A program made the translations under genes and the position numbers. The notes beneath the pieces were generated by a model. The model was not told the origin of the DNA. It saw only the letters and a list, made by a program, of their open reading frames with translations, and searched no databases. 64,000 nucleotides of DNA, from NCBI GenBank assembly GCA_026129405.1, contig JAHCID010000001.1:1674001-1738000 (forward strand), given 5' to 3'. Positions 24,018 to 36,152 of the stretch are shown here, one piece after another; position 1 is the first letter of the stretch; every line of letters starts with the position of its first letter. Source of the stretch: a bacterium. Its GTDB lineage: Bacteria; Desulfobacterota; Binatia; DP-6.

Positions 24018-24833
24018 ATGGGGAGTGACGTGGGGCTGGCCGACGTCCACGCGCACCTGACGCACCCGCGGCTCCTGCCCGACGCCGATGCGATCGTCGC
24101 GCGCGCGCAGGCCGCGGGCGTCACGACCATCGTCTGCAACGGCCTCAACCCGACCGACAACGCCGCGGTGCTCGCCCTGGCGGCGCACCATCCGGCGATC
24201 AAGCCGGGCCTCGGCCTCTATCCGGTCGACGCCGTCCTCCCCGAGCTGCTGGCGATCGGGAAGGACTACCCGCGTGACGCCGAGCCCGTGCCGGCCGAGG
24301 AGGCCATCGCCTGGGTGCGGGCGCGCGCCGGCGAGGCGCTCGCGATCGGCGAGATCGGCCTCGACGGTCACTGGGTGCCCGAGGCGCTGTGGCCGCGGCA
24401 GGAGGAGGTCTTCCGCGCCATGGTCCGCATCGCGCTCGACGCCGACCGGCCGATCATCGTCCACACCCGCAAGCGCGAGCGCCGCACGCTCGAGATCCTC
24501 GACGAGATGGGCGTCACGCGGGTCGACTGGCACTGCTTCGGCGGCAAGGTGAGCCTGGCGCGGCAGATCGCCGCGCGCGGCCACTGGATGTCGGTCCCCG
24601 CCAACGCGCGCCGCTCGGAGAGCTTCACGCGCATGCTCCAGACGCTGCCGCGCGAGAAGCTGCTGTTCGAGACGGATTGCCCCTACCTCGGGCCGGAGCG
24701 CGACGCGGGCAGCGAGCCGGCGCACGTCGCCGGGACGGCAGCGTACGCTGCGGAGCTGTGGGGGGTGTCGGTCGAGGAGGTCGCGGAGCGTACGAGCGAG
24801 AGCTTCGCCGCGCTCTTCCGCGTCACGCCGTGA
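24018..24833 (+). CDS. TatD family metal-dependent hydrolase
   Basis: 271 residues, usual TatD length. Metal-binding blocks: LADVHAHLTH at the start (H-x-H), AIGEIGLDGHW with the metal Glu, PIIVHTRKRERR (His), DWHCFGGKVS (His) and LLFETDCPYLGPE with the final Asp. TatD enzymes are cytoplasmic 3'-5' exonucleases and DNA-repair or D-Tyr-tRNA-deacylase-related hydrolases. It follows glnS by 39 bases, so it may share its transcript. Its TGA lies in a short repeat (CGTCAC-gcc-GTGACG, 24821-24835) facing the converging transglycosylase gene. Confidence 0.9.
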   Translation: MGSDVGLADVHAHLTHPRLLPDADAIVARAQAAGVTTIVCNGLNPTDNAAVLALAAHHPAIKPGLGLYPVDAVLPELLAIGKDYPRDAEPVPAEEAIAWVRARAGEALAIGEIGLDGHWVPEALWPRQEEVFRAMVRIALDADRPIIVHTRKRERRTLEILDEMGVTRVDWHCFGGKVSLARQIAARGHWMSVPANARRSESFTRMLQTLPREKLLFETDCPYLGPERDAGSEPAHVAGTAAYAAELWGVSVEEVAERTSESFAALFRVTP

Positions 24834-24845
24834 CGGCGCCCGCCG

Positions 24846-25541
24846 TCAGTCGTGCAGGGGTGTGCGCGCCATCGCCGTCACGCACGGCTCGTGTGCGCCG
24901 GCGATGCGGAGCACGGCGAGGAAGCGCGGCACGTACTCGGAGCACGTCGCCGGGAGATGGCCGTCGGCGGCGAGCTGCCAGAAGTCGGCACGGGGTGCCG
25001 CGGCGAGCGCGCGGTCGACGCGACCTTCGCCGGCGTTGTAGGCGGCGAGTGCCAGCGTCCAGTCGCGGTAGCGCGCGTAGAGCAGGCGCAGGTAGCGGGC
25101 CGCGGCGCGGGTCGCACGCTGCGGGTGCAGGCGGTCGTCGCGTCGACGGGTGACCACGAGGCCGAAGCGCCGGGCTGCGGCCGGCCGCAGCTGCCACAGG
25201 CCGACGTCGTCGTGCCGGCCGCGTGCTGCCGGCCGGAAGCCGCTCTCGACCGCGGGCAGGAGCGCCAGCGGCGCGGGCAGACCCTCGTCGGCGAGGATCG
25301 GCTCCAGCCGCGGCACCCAGGCGTCGCCGCGCGCGAGCAGGCGCTCCACCGATGGCCGTGCGCGCAGGCGTGTCTCCCAGCGGTCGATCTGGGGGTGGTC
25401 CGCACAGCCGAGCGGTGCCGGGGGGGCGGGGGCCCGGGAGCCTGCGAGCGGCGGCTCGCGCAGGGTCGGCACGCCGCGCATGGTCCCGCATCCGCCGAGC
25501 GCCACCACCACCAGTCCCAAGCTGCCCAGCCGCCACCGCAT
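24846..25541 (-). CDS. Lipoprotein lytic transglycosylase (SLT/MltD-like catalytic domain)
   Basis: 231 residues. The N-terminus is a lipoprotein signal ending in ALGGC (lipid-modified C18). The SLT catalytic Glu is E99 in LLPAVESGFRPAA, followed by GLWQLRPAAARRFGL and the LAAYNAGEGRVDRAL block, all typical of membrane-bound lytic transglycosylases that cut peptidoglycan glycan strands to 1,6-anhydromuramic ends. MltD itself carries LysM domains after this region; none is present here, and the protein ends soon after the catalytic domain. Start: ATG 25541, the first codon before the lipobox. It converges with the TatD gene, 12 bases apart. Confidence 0.88.
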   Translation of the reverse strand: MRWRLGSLGLVVVALGGCGTMRGVPTLREPPLAGSRAPAPPAPLGCADHPQIDRWETRLRARPSVERLLARGDAWVPRLEPILADEGLPAPLALLPAVESGFRPAARGRHDDVGLWQLRPAAARRFGLVVTRRRDDRLHPQRATRAAARYLRLLYARYRDWTLALAAYNAGEGRVDRALAAAPRADFWQLAADGHLPATCSEYVPRFLAVLRIAGAHEPCVTAMARTPLHD

Positions 25542-25730
25542 GCCGGCGTTGCCAGCAAGCTGCTTGCCGGCCTTGCCGCTGCGACAACGTGCCGTCGCCG
25601 CAGGCGGTTCGCCCGGCGGCCCGCCGCGGGCGTCGAGAAAGCGTCGCACCCGGTGACACCCGGACGGCCGCCGGAGCGGAGGGGCACGCGGCTTTGTGCC
25701 GCGCCGCGCCTCTGCGCTAGACCACGCCGC

Positions 25731-26456
25731 ATGCCCCAGAACGTGCCCGCCTTCCGCTTCAGCGACGACGCCCTGACGGTCCGCCAGCACGTCTACGAGC
25801 ACTGGTGCACCCACGGCCGCGGCCCGAACCTGCGCGAGACGTACGCCGCGACCGGCCTGTCGCGCGCGCGTCTCGTCGAGGTCTATCGCGAGCTCGACCT
25901 CGGGCTCATCGTCACCATCGATCAGGCGACGAACAACGTCGCGCTGCTGAAGTGCCAGCCGTTCTCGAGCTACCCGAGCCAGGTCGCGGTGCACCTGGAC
26001 GGCCGCTTCCACTGCTGGGCCGGCTGCGCCATGGAGTCGATGGCGATCTCGCGCATGCCGCCCTTCGCCGGCAGGACGCTCGAGCTGGCCTCGTACTGCG
26101 CCTGCTGTCTCGAGCCGATCGCGCTCTCGGTGCGCGACGGCGAGGTGCTCGAGACGACGCCCCCAGAGCCGCTGATCCACGTGAGCACGAGCCCGCGCGA
26201 GTGGAACACGGTGAACATCGTCTGCATGTGCGACTCGATGAACTTCGTGCGTGACGCCGAGCACGCGCTCGCCTACGAGCGGCAGATCGCCCGCCGCGGC
26301 GTCCTGTTCACGCTCGCGCAGGCGCGCCGCTTCGTCGCCGGCACCGGCGACGCGCGCATGCACCGCTACGACTGGGAGCCGGTGCCGCTGATCCCGGCGC
26401 GGGTGATCGCGGGCATCAAGGCGATCGGGGTCGACGTCTCGAGCTGGGGGGCGTGA
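25731..26456 (+). CDS. MerB-like (organomercurial lyase family) protein
   Basis: 241 residues. An N-terminal winged-helix-like part (TYAATGLSRARLVEVYRELD) precedes a MerB-type core. By my hand alignment C99 (WAGCAMESM), C123 (ASYCACC) and C167 (CMCDSMNF) match the three conserved MerB cysteines C96, C117 and C159, but the catalytic Asp99 is Glu here (E102). MerB cleaves carbon-mercury bonds using the two cysteines and the Asp. No merA, merR or merT is adjacent, so a mercury-resistance role is not supported by context; it may act on another metal or as a sensor. The fused helix-turn-helix-like head also occurs in MerB. The ATG at 25731 follows the previous gene region by ~190 bases. Confidence 0.72.
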   Translation: MPQNVPAFRFSDDALTVRQHVYEHWCTHGRGPNLRETYAATGLSRARLVEVYRELDLGLIVTIDQATNNVALLKCQPFSSYPSQVAVHLDGRFHCWAGCAMESMAISRMPPFAGRTLELASYCACCLEPIALSVRDGEVLETTPPEPLIHVSTSPREWNTVNIVCMCDSMNFVRDAEHALAYERQIARRGVLFTLAQARRFVAGTGDARMHRYDWEPVPLIPARVIAGIKAIGVDVSSWGA

Positions 26457-26523
26457 GGTGCCCGCGGGCTGCGCCGCCTCGCCGCCGCGCCGGACGCGGT
26501 GATCGGGTCCGAGAAGACGGGCC

Positions 26524-27798
26524 GTGTCCCAACCGCCCGCGTCGCGCCGCGCGCTCCTCGCCTGGGCGCTCTATGACTGGGCCGCGTCGAGCCATGCGAC
26601 GGTGGTCGAGACCTTCGTCTTCGCGGCCTACTTCACGCGCAGCGTGGCCACGGACGAGACGGTCGGCACGGCGCAATGGGGCAACACCATCGGCGTCGCA
26701 GGTCTCGTGGTCGCGCTCGCCGGGCCGATCCTCGGCGCGATCACCGACCGCGGCGGGCGGCGCAAGCCCTGGATCGCCGCCTGCACCGGGCTCTCGGTCG
26801 CGGCGACCGCGGCGCTCTGGCTGGTTCGCCCCGATCCGGCGTGGGCGCCGTTCGGTCTCCTCATGGTCGCCCTCGCGACCATCGGCGCGGAGCTGGCCTT
26901 CGTGCCCTACAACGCCATGCTGCCCGACCTCGCGCCCGCCGCTCGCCTCGGTCGCTGGTCCGGCTGGGCGTGGGGACTCGGCTACGCGGGCGGCGTCGCC
27001 TGCCTGCTCGTGGCGTTGTGGCTCGTGCAGGGCGGGGCGGTGACGCTCGGCCTGCCGGGCGACGCCGCGGGACCGGTGCGCGCGACCTTCCTGCTCACCG
27101 CCGTGTGGTTCGGCGTGTTCGCCCTGCCGCTCTTCCTGTGGACGCCCGACCTCGCCGCGCCGCGCATGCGCATGGCGGCGGCGGTGCGCGAGGGGCTGGG
27201 CCAGCTCGGCGCGTCGCTGCGCCGCCTGCGCGGACGGCGCGTGGTGCTGCGCTTTCTCGTCGCACGCATGATCTACATCGACGGGCTCGCGACGGTGTTC
27301 GCGCTCGGCGGCGTCTATGCCGCAGGCACGTTCGACATGAGCGAGAAGGAGGTGCTGCTCTTCGGCATCGCGCTGAACGCGACCTCGGGGATCGGCGCCG
27401 CGGCGTTCGCGTTCCTCGACGATCGGCTCGGTCCGCGCACGGTGATCGTGGCGTCGCTCGTGGGACTCGTCCTCTGCCTCCTCGCGGCGCTGCTCGCGCG
27501 CACGCCGCCCGGCTTCTGGGCGGCGGGCATGGCGCTCGGGCTCTTCGTCGGGCCGGTGCAGGCGTCGAGCCGCTCGCTGCTCGCGCGCCTCGCGCCCCCC
27601 GAGCTGCGCGCCGAGCTCTTCGGACTCTACGCGCTCTCGGGCAAGGTGACGGCCTTCCTCGGCCCGATCCTCGTCGGCTGGTTGACGCTCGCCGCCGGCA
27701 GCCAGCGCGTCGGCTTCGCGGTGGTGCTGGCCTTCTTCGTCGTCGGCCTCGCGCTCATGCGTCGGGTGCCGGCGGACGCCGCGGCGCCACCCGGCTGA
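26524..27798 (+). CDS. MFS transporter, UMF1/Atg22-like family
   Basis: 424 residues from a GTG. The N-terminus RRALLAWALYDWAASSHATV has the YDWA motif typical of the UMF1 subfamily. About 12 hydrophobic segments follow, with the MFS loop GAITDRGGRRKPW after the second helix. The last helices sit near residue 400 (VVLAFFVVGLALMRRV). UMF1-type proteins are thought to export amino acids or other small solutes; the substrate is not known. It follows the MerB-like gene by 67 bases in the same direction, so they may be co-transcribed. The 3' end overlaps the converging small gene by 44 bases. Confidence 0.88.
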   Translation: MSQPPASRRALLAWALYDWAASSHATVVETFVFAAYFTRSVATDETVGTAQWGNTIGVAGLVVALAGPILGAITDRGGRRKPWIAACTGLSVAATAALWLVRPDPAWAPFGLLMVALATIGAELAFVPYNAMLPDLAPAARLGRWSGWAWGLGYAGGVACLLVALWLVQGGAVTLGLPGDAAGPVRATFLLTAVWFGVFALPLFLWTPDLAAPRMRMAAAVREGLGQLGASLRRLRGRRVVLRFLVARMIYIDGLATVFALGGVYAAGTFDMSEKEVLLFGIALNATSGIGAAAFAFLDDRLGPRTVIVASLVGLVLCLLAALLARTPPGFWAAGMALGLFVGPVQASSRSLLARLAPPELRAELFGLYALSGKVTAFLGPILVGWLTLAAGSQRVGFAVVLAFFVVGLALMRRVPADAAAPPG

Positions 27799-28342
27799 CC
27801 GCGGCGGCGATGGCGTCGGCGCAGCCACGCACCGCGGCTTCCTCCTCGGGGGTGAAGGCGTCGAGGCGCGCCAGCAGCGTGCGCGAGCGCGCCGCCATCG
27901 CCGGCAGGAGCGCGCCGATGCCGGCGGCGAGGTCGGGGACGAGCGCGCCGTTCGTGGTCAGCGCGGCGAGCGCGGCGGGGCCGGCCGCGAGCCGATCGCG
28001 TACCACCGCGATGCCGCCGCCGCGGACGACCGCCCACAGCTCGAAGACGCGTCGCACGTCGCGCACGAGCGCGTCGGACGACGCGTCCATCGCGTCGACG
28101 TCCGCCGCCAGCTCGGGCGCGACGACGGACAGCAGGTCGGTCGGATCGCGCCGTGCGTCGTCGCGCGCGGGCAGCTCCTCCGGCCGGCGCCGCGCCGCGA
28201 TGCGCAGCGGCGGGCGGCGGGCGGCGCGTCCGTCGGTGTGCGCCAGCGCCTGCGGCAGGCGCGCCAGGACCTCACGGATGCGGGCCTCGGTCAGCGGCGC
28301 CGTCACGTCGTCGAGTGTTCCGCGCGGCCGCGCGGGTGACAA
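27755..28342 (-). CDS. Unknown helical protein
   Basis: 195 residues with no motif I know. It is Ala/Arg-rich and mostly predicted helical by eye (for example ALVRDVRRVFELWAVVRGGG and FTPEEEAAVRGCADAIAAAV), with no membrane segment or signal peptide. It lies just downstream of the acyl-CoA dehydrogenase gene on the same strand (6-base gap), so the two are probably one transcript. The start could also be a GTG about 13 codons later. It overlaps the transporter gene by 44 bases at the 3' end. Confidence 0.6.
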   Translation of the reverse strand: MSPARPRGTLDDVTAPLTEARIREVLARLPQALAHTDGRAARRPPLRIAARRRPEELPARDDARRDPTDLLSVVAPELAADVDAMDASSDALVRDVRRVFELWAVVRGGGIAVVRDRLAAGPAALAALTTNGALVPDLAAGIGALLPAMAARSRTLLARLDAFTPEEEAAVRGCADAIAAAVSRVAPRRPPAPDA

Positions 28343-28348
28343 GCGCGA

Positions 28349-29536
28349 TCAGCGCGGCAGACCGAGAATGCGCTGCGCGATGACGTTGCGCTGGATCTCG
28401 GAGGTGCCGCCCATGATCGTCTCCGACGCTGCGTAGAGGAAATGACGCGCGACGCCGCCGTCGTCGAGCGCGTGCGGCCCGCTGCGGAGCGCGCCGTAGG
28501 GCCCGAACAGCGACAGCGACAGCGCCTGCAGCCGCTGGTCGGTCTCGCTGCCGAGCACCTTCTCCATCGAGCTCTCCGGCCCCGGATGGCCGGTGCGCAG
28601 GAGCGTCGTCAGGCTGCGGTAGCCGGAGAGGCGGAGGATCTCGACCTCGATGTGCGCTTGCGCGATGCGTTGGCGAACGAGAGGGTCGCGCAGTGCGCCC
28701 GCGCCGGCGGGATGCTCGCGCAGGCGTGCGAGGAGCTGCGAGAGGCTGCGGCGGATCTTGCGCTGGAAGACGAACGTCCACATCGGCCCGCGCTCGTGCG
28801 CGACGATGCCCATGGCGATGCTCCAGCCGGCGCCGGGCGTGCCGAGCAGATTCTCGGCCGGCACGCGCACGTCCTCGAAGAAGACCTCGCAGAACTCGGC
28901 GTCGTCGGTCATCTGCTGCAGCGGCCGCACGCTGATGCCGGGCGTCTTCATGTCGACGAGGAGCAGGGAGAGGCCCTTGTGCTTCGGGGCGTCGGCTTCC
29001 GTGCGGCAGAGGAGGAAGCAGCGGTCGGCGATGTCGGCGTGGCTCGTCCACACCTTCTGGCCGTTGACGACGAACTCGTCGCCGCGGCGCTCCGCGCGCG
29101 TGCGCAGCGAAGCGAGGTCGGAGCCGGCTCCCGGCTCGGAGAAGCCCTGACACCACAGCTCGTCGCCGTTCACCATGTTCCCGACGTAGCGCGTGCGCTG
29201 GGCCGGCGTGCCGTGCTGGAGCAGGGCAGGACCGATCAGGTCGACGTAGGACTGCGCCGGCGGCCGCGGCGCGCCGACCTGATCGAGGGCCTGGTCGAAG
29301 AGCCAGCGCTCCACGACCGTCGCACCGCGGCCGCCGTGCTCGCGCGGCCACGCGATGGCGGCCCAGCCCCCGTCGAACAGCATGCGCTGCCAGCGGCGCG
29401 CGATCGCGATCCACAGCGGCTCCTCCACCCGCGTCCAGCAGTGGTCGCGGCGCCAGTCGGCGGGGAGGTTCTGCTCGAGCCAGCGGCGCGCCTCGTCGGC
29501 GAAGGCGAGGTCGCGCGCGGAGAAGGAGAAGTCCAT
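28349..29536 (-). CDS. Acyl-CoA dehydrogenase
   Basis: 395 residues from the ATG at 29536 (MDFSFSARDLAFADEARRWL); an upstream extension is not credible. The N-terminal helical domain has RWQRMLFDGGWAAIAWPREH. The middle beta-domain carries the FAD block WCQGFSEPGAGSDLASLRTR and the next block GDEFVVNGQKVWTSHAD. The C-terminal helical domain ends with ETIMGGTSEIQRNVIAQRIL, the classical signature. The likely catalytic base position is in the SSMEKVLGSETDQ region, but I cannot assign it with certainty. It oxidises an acyl-CoA to its enoyl form. The ~6-base gap to the next gene implies co-transcription. Confidence 0.93.
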   Translation of the reverse strand: MDFSFSARDLAFADEARRWLEQNLPADWRRDHCWTRVEEPLWIAIARRWQRMLFDGGWAAIAWPREHGGRGATVVERWLFDQALDQVGAPRPPAQSYVDLIGPALLQHGTPAQRTRYVGNMVNGDELWCQGFSEPGAGSDLASLRTRAERRGDEFVVNGQKVWTSHADIADRCFLLCRTEADAPKHKGLSLLLVDMKTPGISVRPLQQMTDDAEFCEVFFEDVRVPAENLLGTPGAGWSIAMGIVAHERGPMWTFVFQRKIRRSLSQLLARLREHPAGAGALRDPLVRQRIAQAHIEVEILRLSGYRSLTTLLRTGHPGPESSMEKVLGSETDQRLQALSLSLFGPYGALRSGPHALDDGGVARHFLYAASETIMGGTSEIQRNVIAQRILGLPR

Positions 29537-30300
29537 CGGGGCGCGGAGCCTAGCACAGGGCCCGCCGCGGTTGATAAGGGCGCACATGCCGAACCGCGCC
29601 CTCTACCTCCACGAGCTCATCGACATCGTCGGCACCGGCTCCGAGCCCTACAAGGCGCACACGGCGCAGCTGGGGCTCGGGCGCAGCGACGGCGGCGCGC
29701 CGCTCGTCGGCACGTTCCAGCAGAGCGGGTCGACGGGGCAGTGGCCCGTCGTCGTGAACCTCTGGGAGATGGAGGGCTGGGACCACTGGGCGACCATCCT
29801 CGAGCGCCAGTACACCCGGCAGTCGGGGCAGGAGCCGGCGCTGAAGACGTGGTGGACGGAGGCGACGACTTGGCGCTCCGGCGGCTTCGACCGCATCCTC
29901 GAGCCGGCGCCGTGGAGCCCGAGCCGCCGCGCGCTCCTCGAGGGCGGCGTGCGCGGCCGCGCCTGCCTCCAGGAGATCGCGACCGTGCGGTCCGGCACCG
30001 CGGAGCAGTATCTCGACGCCGTCCACGAGCGCTGGCTGCCGGTCGCCAAGCGCCACGGGCTCGCGCTCGTCGGCGCCTGGACGACCGCGATGCGGGACAC
30101 CGAGGCGGTGCTGCTCTGGTGCCTGCCCGACTTCGCGGCGCTGACGCGCCATCTCGCCGACGTTCGCACCGCGAAGCCCGGGCGCAAGTGGCTCGAGCAC
30201 GCGCGCCGGTGGCGCACCGACGTGCGCGAGACGCTGCTCGTGCCGAGCCCGTGGTGCGTCGTCCATCCGGACTTCGCCGAGCCGGCGTCCGCGCCTCCGG

Positions 30301-32628
<2,328 letters not shown>

Positions 32629-32766
32629 GCGGGCCGGCGAAGCACCGGCGACGCCGGGCAGAGCAACGCGCGTGCCGAATCGTCGCCGCGCCCGGCATGC
32701 GATATCGAGTGGCGCGCGAACGGAGGCGCGTCACGTTTCTGCCGCTTCGTCGCAGGGATGCAGCGG

Positions 32767-33672
32767 TCAGAAGGGTATCTTCTCGAGCAGGCGGAGGGAC
32801 TTGAGCCGCCGCGTGACGCCGCCGAGGTTCGCCCCGAGCGGCGTCACCGTGGCCCAGCCGGCCCTGAGGGCCTCGAGGTCGTTGGCGAACGCGCCGCTCG
32901 TCGGGACCTGGCAGTCGATCACGAACGGGCTCGTGGTCTGCACCACCGGCACCATGAGGGTGCCGGTGCCCGGCGTGTAGCCGGTGATCGTCGTGATCTC
33001 GCCGAGGGACGCGAGCACGACGCCGCGCGTCCTGCCGGTCGGGCAGGTCGGGAAGTTGACGTTCACGACCAGCGCGGTCGGCTCCTTCGGCGGCGACAGC
33101 TTGCTGCGCAGCGACTTGCTCGTGCGGAAGCGCTCCACCAGCTGGGCGGTGTAGGTCGCGGCCTCCGTATAGTCGATGCCCGCCCCGAGCGCCGTGCTGA
33201 CGGCGATGGCGGGGATATGGAAGCGCGCCGCGACGAGCGCCGCGCCGACCGTGCCCGACAGCTCGGTGAGGTTGCCGACGTTCTGGCCCGCGTTGATCCC
33301 GGAGACGACGAGGTCGGGCGGCACCGGCATCGCGTAGGTGACGCCGTAGAAGACCGTGTCGGCCGGGTAGCCGGCGACCGCGGTGGCGGGGAACGCGCCG
33401 GCGGTCGAGGACGGGAAGACGTTGACCGGGCCGGTGGTGAAGCTGTCGCCGGTGCCGCTCTGGTTGGTCGCCGGCGCGATCACCGTGATGGCGAGCGCGG
33501 GGTTCTGGCTGAGCGCCCGCACCACCGCATCGATGCCGGGGGCGCCGACGCCGTCGTCGTTCGTGACCAGCACGCGCAGCGGCGAGGGCGGCGCCGCGGC
33601 GGCGAGCGGGGCGAGCGTCGAGCTGACGGCGAGGACGACGGCGGCGACGAGGTGGCGCATGCGGCCGAGCAT
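32767..33672 (-). CDS. SurE-type 5'/3'-nucleotidase with an export signal
   Basis: 301 residues. SurE blocks are clear: VLVTNDDGVGAPGI with the metal pair D39-D40, the loop IAPATNQSGTGDSFTTG, and DLVVSGINAGQNVGN. SurE cleaves 5' and 3' nucleotides with a divalent metal and is normally cytoplasmic. Here residues 1-26 (LVAAVVLAVSSTLAPLAAAA) look like a cleavable signal peptide, so the enzyme should be periplasmic or secreted. It is longer than typical SurE (about 250) because of this lead and insertions. The start could be M1 or M5. I leave the symbol blank because this exported form may not be the housekeeping SurE. Confidence 0.85.
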   Translation of the reverse strand: MLGRMRHLVAAVVLAVSSTLAPLAAAAPPSPLRVLVTNDDGVGAPGIDAVVRALSQNPALAITVIAPATNQSGTGDSFTTGPVNVFPSSTAGAFPATAVAGYPADTVFYGVTYAMPVPPDLVVSGINAGQNVGNLTELSGTVGAALVAARFHIPAIAVSTALGAGIDYTEAATYTAQLVERFRTSKSLRSKLSPPKEPTALVVNVNFPTCPTGRTRGVVLASLGEITTITGYTPGTGTLMVPVVQTTSPFVIDCQVPTSGAFANDLEALRAGWATVTPLGANLGGVTRRLKSLRLLEKIPF

Positions 33673-33733
33673 CGCCCGGGCACGGCGCGAGAGGCAAGCA
33701 GAAAGACGCGCGGTCGTGACGACGCGTCGCAGC

Positions 33734-34756
<1,023 letters not shown>

Positions 34757-34877
34757 GCGCCGGTGTACGGAGCCGGCCCCGGCCGAGTCAACCGAATCGG
34801 CGACCCGCACGCTCGCGGGACGCGGGCGACGAGCCCGCCTCGGCTCGCACGCGCGGCGCCGAGCCGCGTCGGGAGCG

Positions 34878-34907
34878 TCGGGCGCCCGCCGTGGGACGGG
34901 CGCCCGA
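34878..34907 (-). terminator. Hairpin after the methyltransferase gene
   Basis: TCGGGCGCCCG (34878-34888) and CGGGCGCCCGA (34897-34907) pair perfectly over 11 bp around an 8-base loop. On the minus strand it begins 10 bases after the methyltransferase stop (34917), the position of an intrinsic terminator, but without a U-run. Confidence 0.6.
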
Positions 34908-34916
34908 GCCGCGGCG

Positions 34917-35975
34917 TCACGGGCGCGCTTCGAGGACGAGGTTGAAGGGCGTCTCGGTGGCGCGGCGGATGCGGGTGAAGCCCGCCTCCTCGAGCACCGC
35001 GCGTAGGCGCGCCTCGCCCGCCTGGGCACCGAGCGCCGCGCCCACCTCCTGCGAGAGCGACGCCGGCGTGCAGACCAGCGTCGAGACCGAGTAGAAGATG
35101 CGGCCGATCGGGTTGTGGTTGTCCTCGGCCGCGTCGTGCGCGAACGGCTCGACGAGCATCCAGGTGCCGTCCGAGGCGAGCGACGCGCGCACGTGGCGTG
35201 CGGCGCCCAGGGGGTCGCCCATGTCGTGCAGGCAGTCGAAGAACGTCACGAGATCGTAGTCGCGGCCCGGATAGGTCTTGGCCGCCGCGACCTCGAAGCG
35301 GCAGCGCTCGCCGACGCCGGCGGCGCGGGCCCGCTCCGTCGCCGCCGCGATCGAGGGCGGGTGGTAGTCGAAGCCCGTGATGCGCGCGTTCGGGAACGCC
35401 CGCGCCAGGATCACCGTCGACGCGCCGTGGCCGCAGCCGACGTCCGCCACCGTGCCGCCGCGCTCGAGCTTCTCGCGTACGCCGTCGAGCGCGGGCAGCC
35501 ACTCGTCGACGAGATGCGCCGCATAGCCCGGCCGGAAGAAGCGCTCCGTGCCGCAGAACAGCTCCGGGTCGTGCTCGTGCCAGCCGAGGCCGGCGCCGCT
35601 GCGGAACCGCTCGACGATCTTCGGCGTCGCGCGCATGGCTGCGGTCATGCCCTGGAAGCCGCCCAGCACGCACGCTGGGCTGTCCTCCTCGGTGAGGCAC
35701 ACCGCGTGCGCCTCGGGCAGCGTGTAGCGGCGCGTCGCCGGGTCGTAGGTCACGTAGCCGGCGGCCGCCTGGGCGTTCAGCCATTCGCGCACGTAGCGCT
35801 CGGCGGTGCCCGTGCGCGCCGCCAGCGTCGCGGCGTCGGTCGGGCCGCCCTCGGCCATGGCGCGGTAGAGCCCGAGCTTGTCGCCGATCACGACCATCGC
35901 CGCGGTCAGGGCCGAGCCGAGATCGCCGAGGGCCTTCTGGGTGAATTCCATCACCGCTGCTTCGCTCGTCGCCAT
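34917..35975 (-). CDS. SAM-dependent methyltransferase (two-domain, winged-helix plus Rossmann)
   Basis: 352 residues. Residues 1-90 form a winged-helix-like head ([20 protein letters not shown]). The SAM motif I is [16 protein letters not shown] (about 172-188), with acidic residue [11 protein letters not shown] at the end of the second strand, and motif IV is [13 protein letters not shown]. The C-terminal strands end with [15 protein letters not shown]. This layout resembles O-methyltransferase-like and Coq5-related enzymes acting on small molecules; substrate unknown. A strong AGGAGGA precedes the ATG. It is alone on its transcript. Confidence 0.9.
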   Translation of the reverse strand: MATSEAAVMEFTQKALGDLGSALTAAMVVIGDKLGLYRAMAEGGPTDAATLAARTGTAERYVREWLNAQAAAGYVTYDPATRRYTLPEAHAVCLTEEDSPACVLGGFQGMTAAMRATPKIVERFRSGAGLGWHEHDPELFCGTERFFRPGYAAHLVDEWLPALDGVREKLERGGTVADVGCGHGASTVILARAFPNARITGFDYHPPSIAAATERARAAGVGERCRFEVAAAKTYPGRDYDLVTFFDCLHDMGDPLGAARHVRASLASDGTWMLVEPFAHDAAEDNHNPIGRIFYSVSTLVCTPASLSQEVGAALGAQAGEARLRAVLEEAGFTRIRRATETPFNLVLEARP

Positions 35976-36152
35976 CGTCGGATCCTCCTGTAGGGGCAGG
36001 CTCCGGGGCGTGCGCGCGACGGCTCCCAGCGGATGCGACGTCGCGCGGACGCGTGGGCCGCCCCGTACGACGGGTGCGTGGAACGGTCCCCTTCTACGCC
36101 TCCCGGCTGGAAAAAGCTCCCGCCGTCCGCTCCGCGACCCGTGCCCGCCGCG

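Noticed and set aside
18870-24725. 1951-codon minus-strand open frame
   Set aside because: Only the last ~622 codons match SppA. The rest is antisense to the well-supported glycosyltransferase, GlnRS and TatD genes.
25731-26456. Mercury resistance locus
   Set aside because: Only a MerB-like protein is present. No MerR, MerA, MerT or MerP is nearby and the catalytic Asp is changed.
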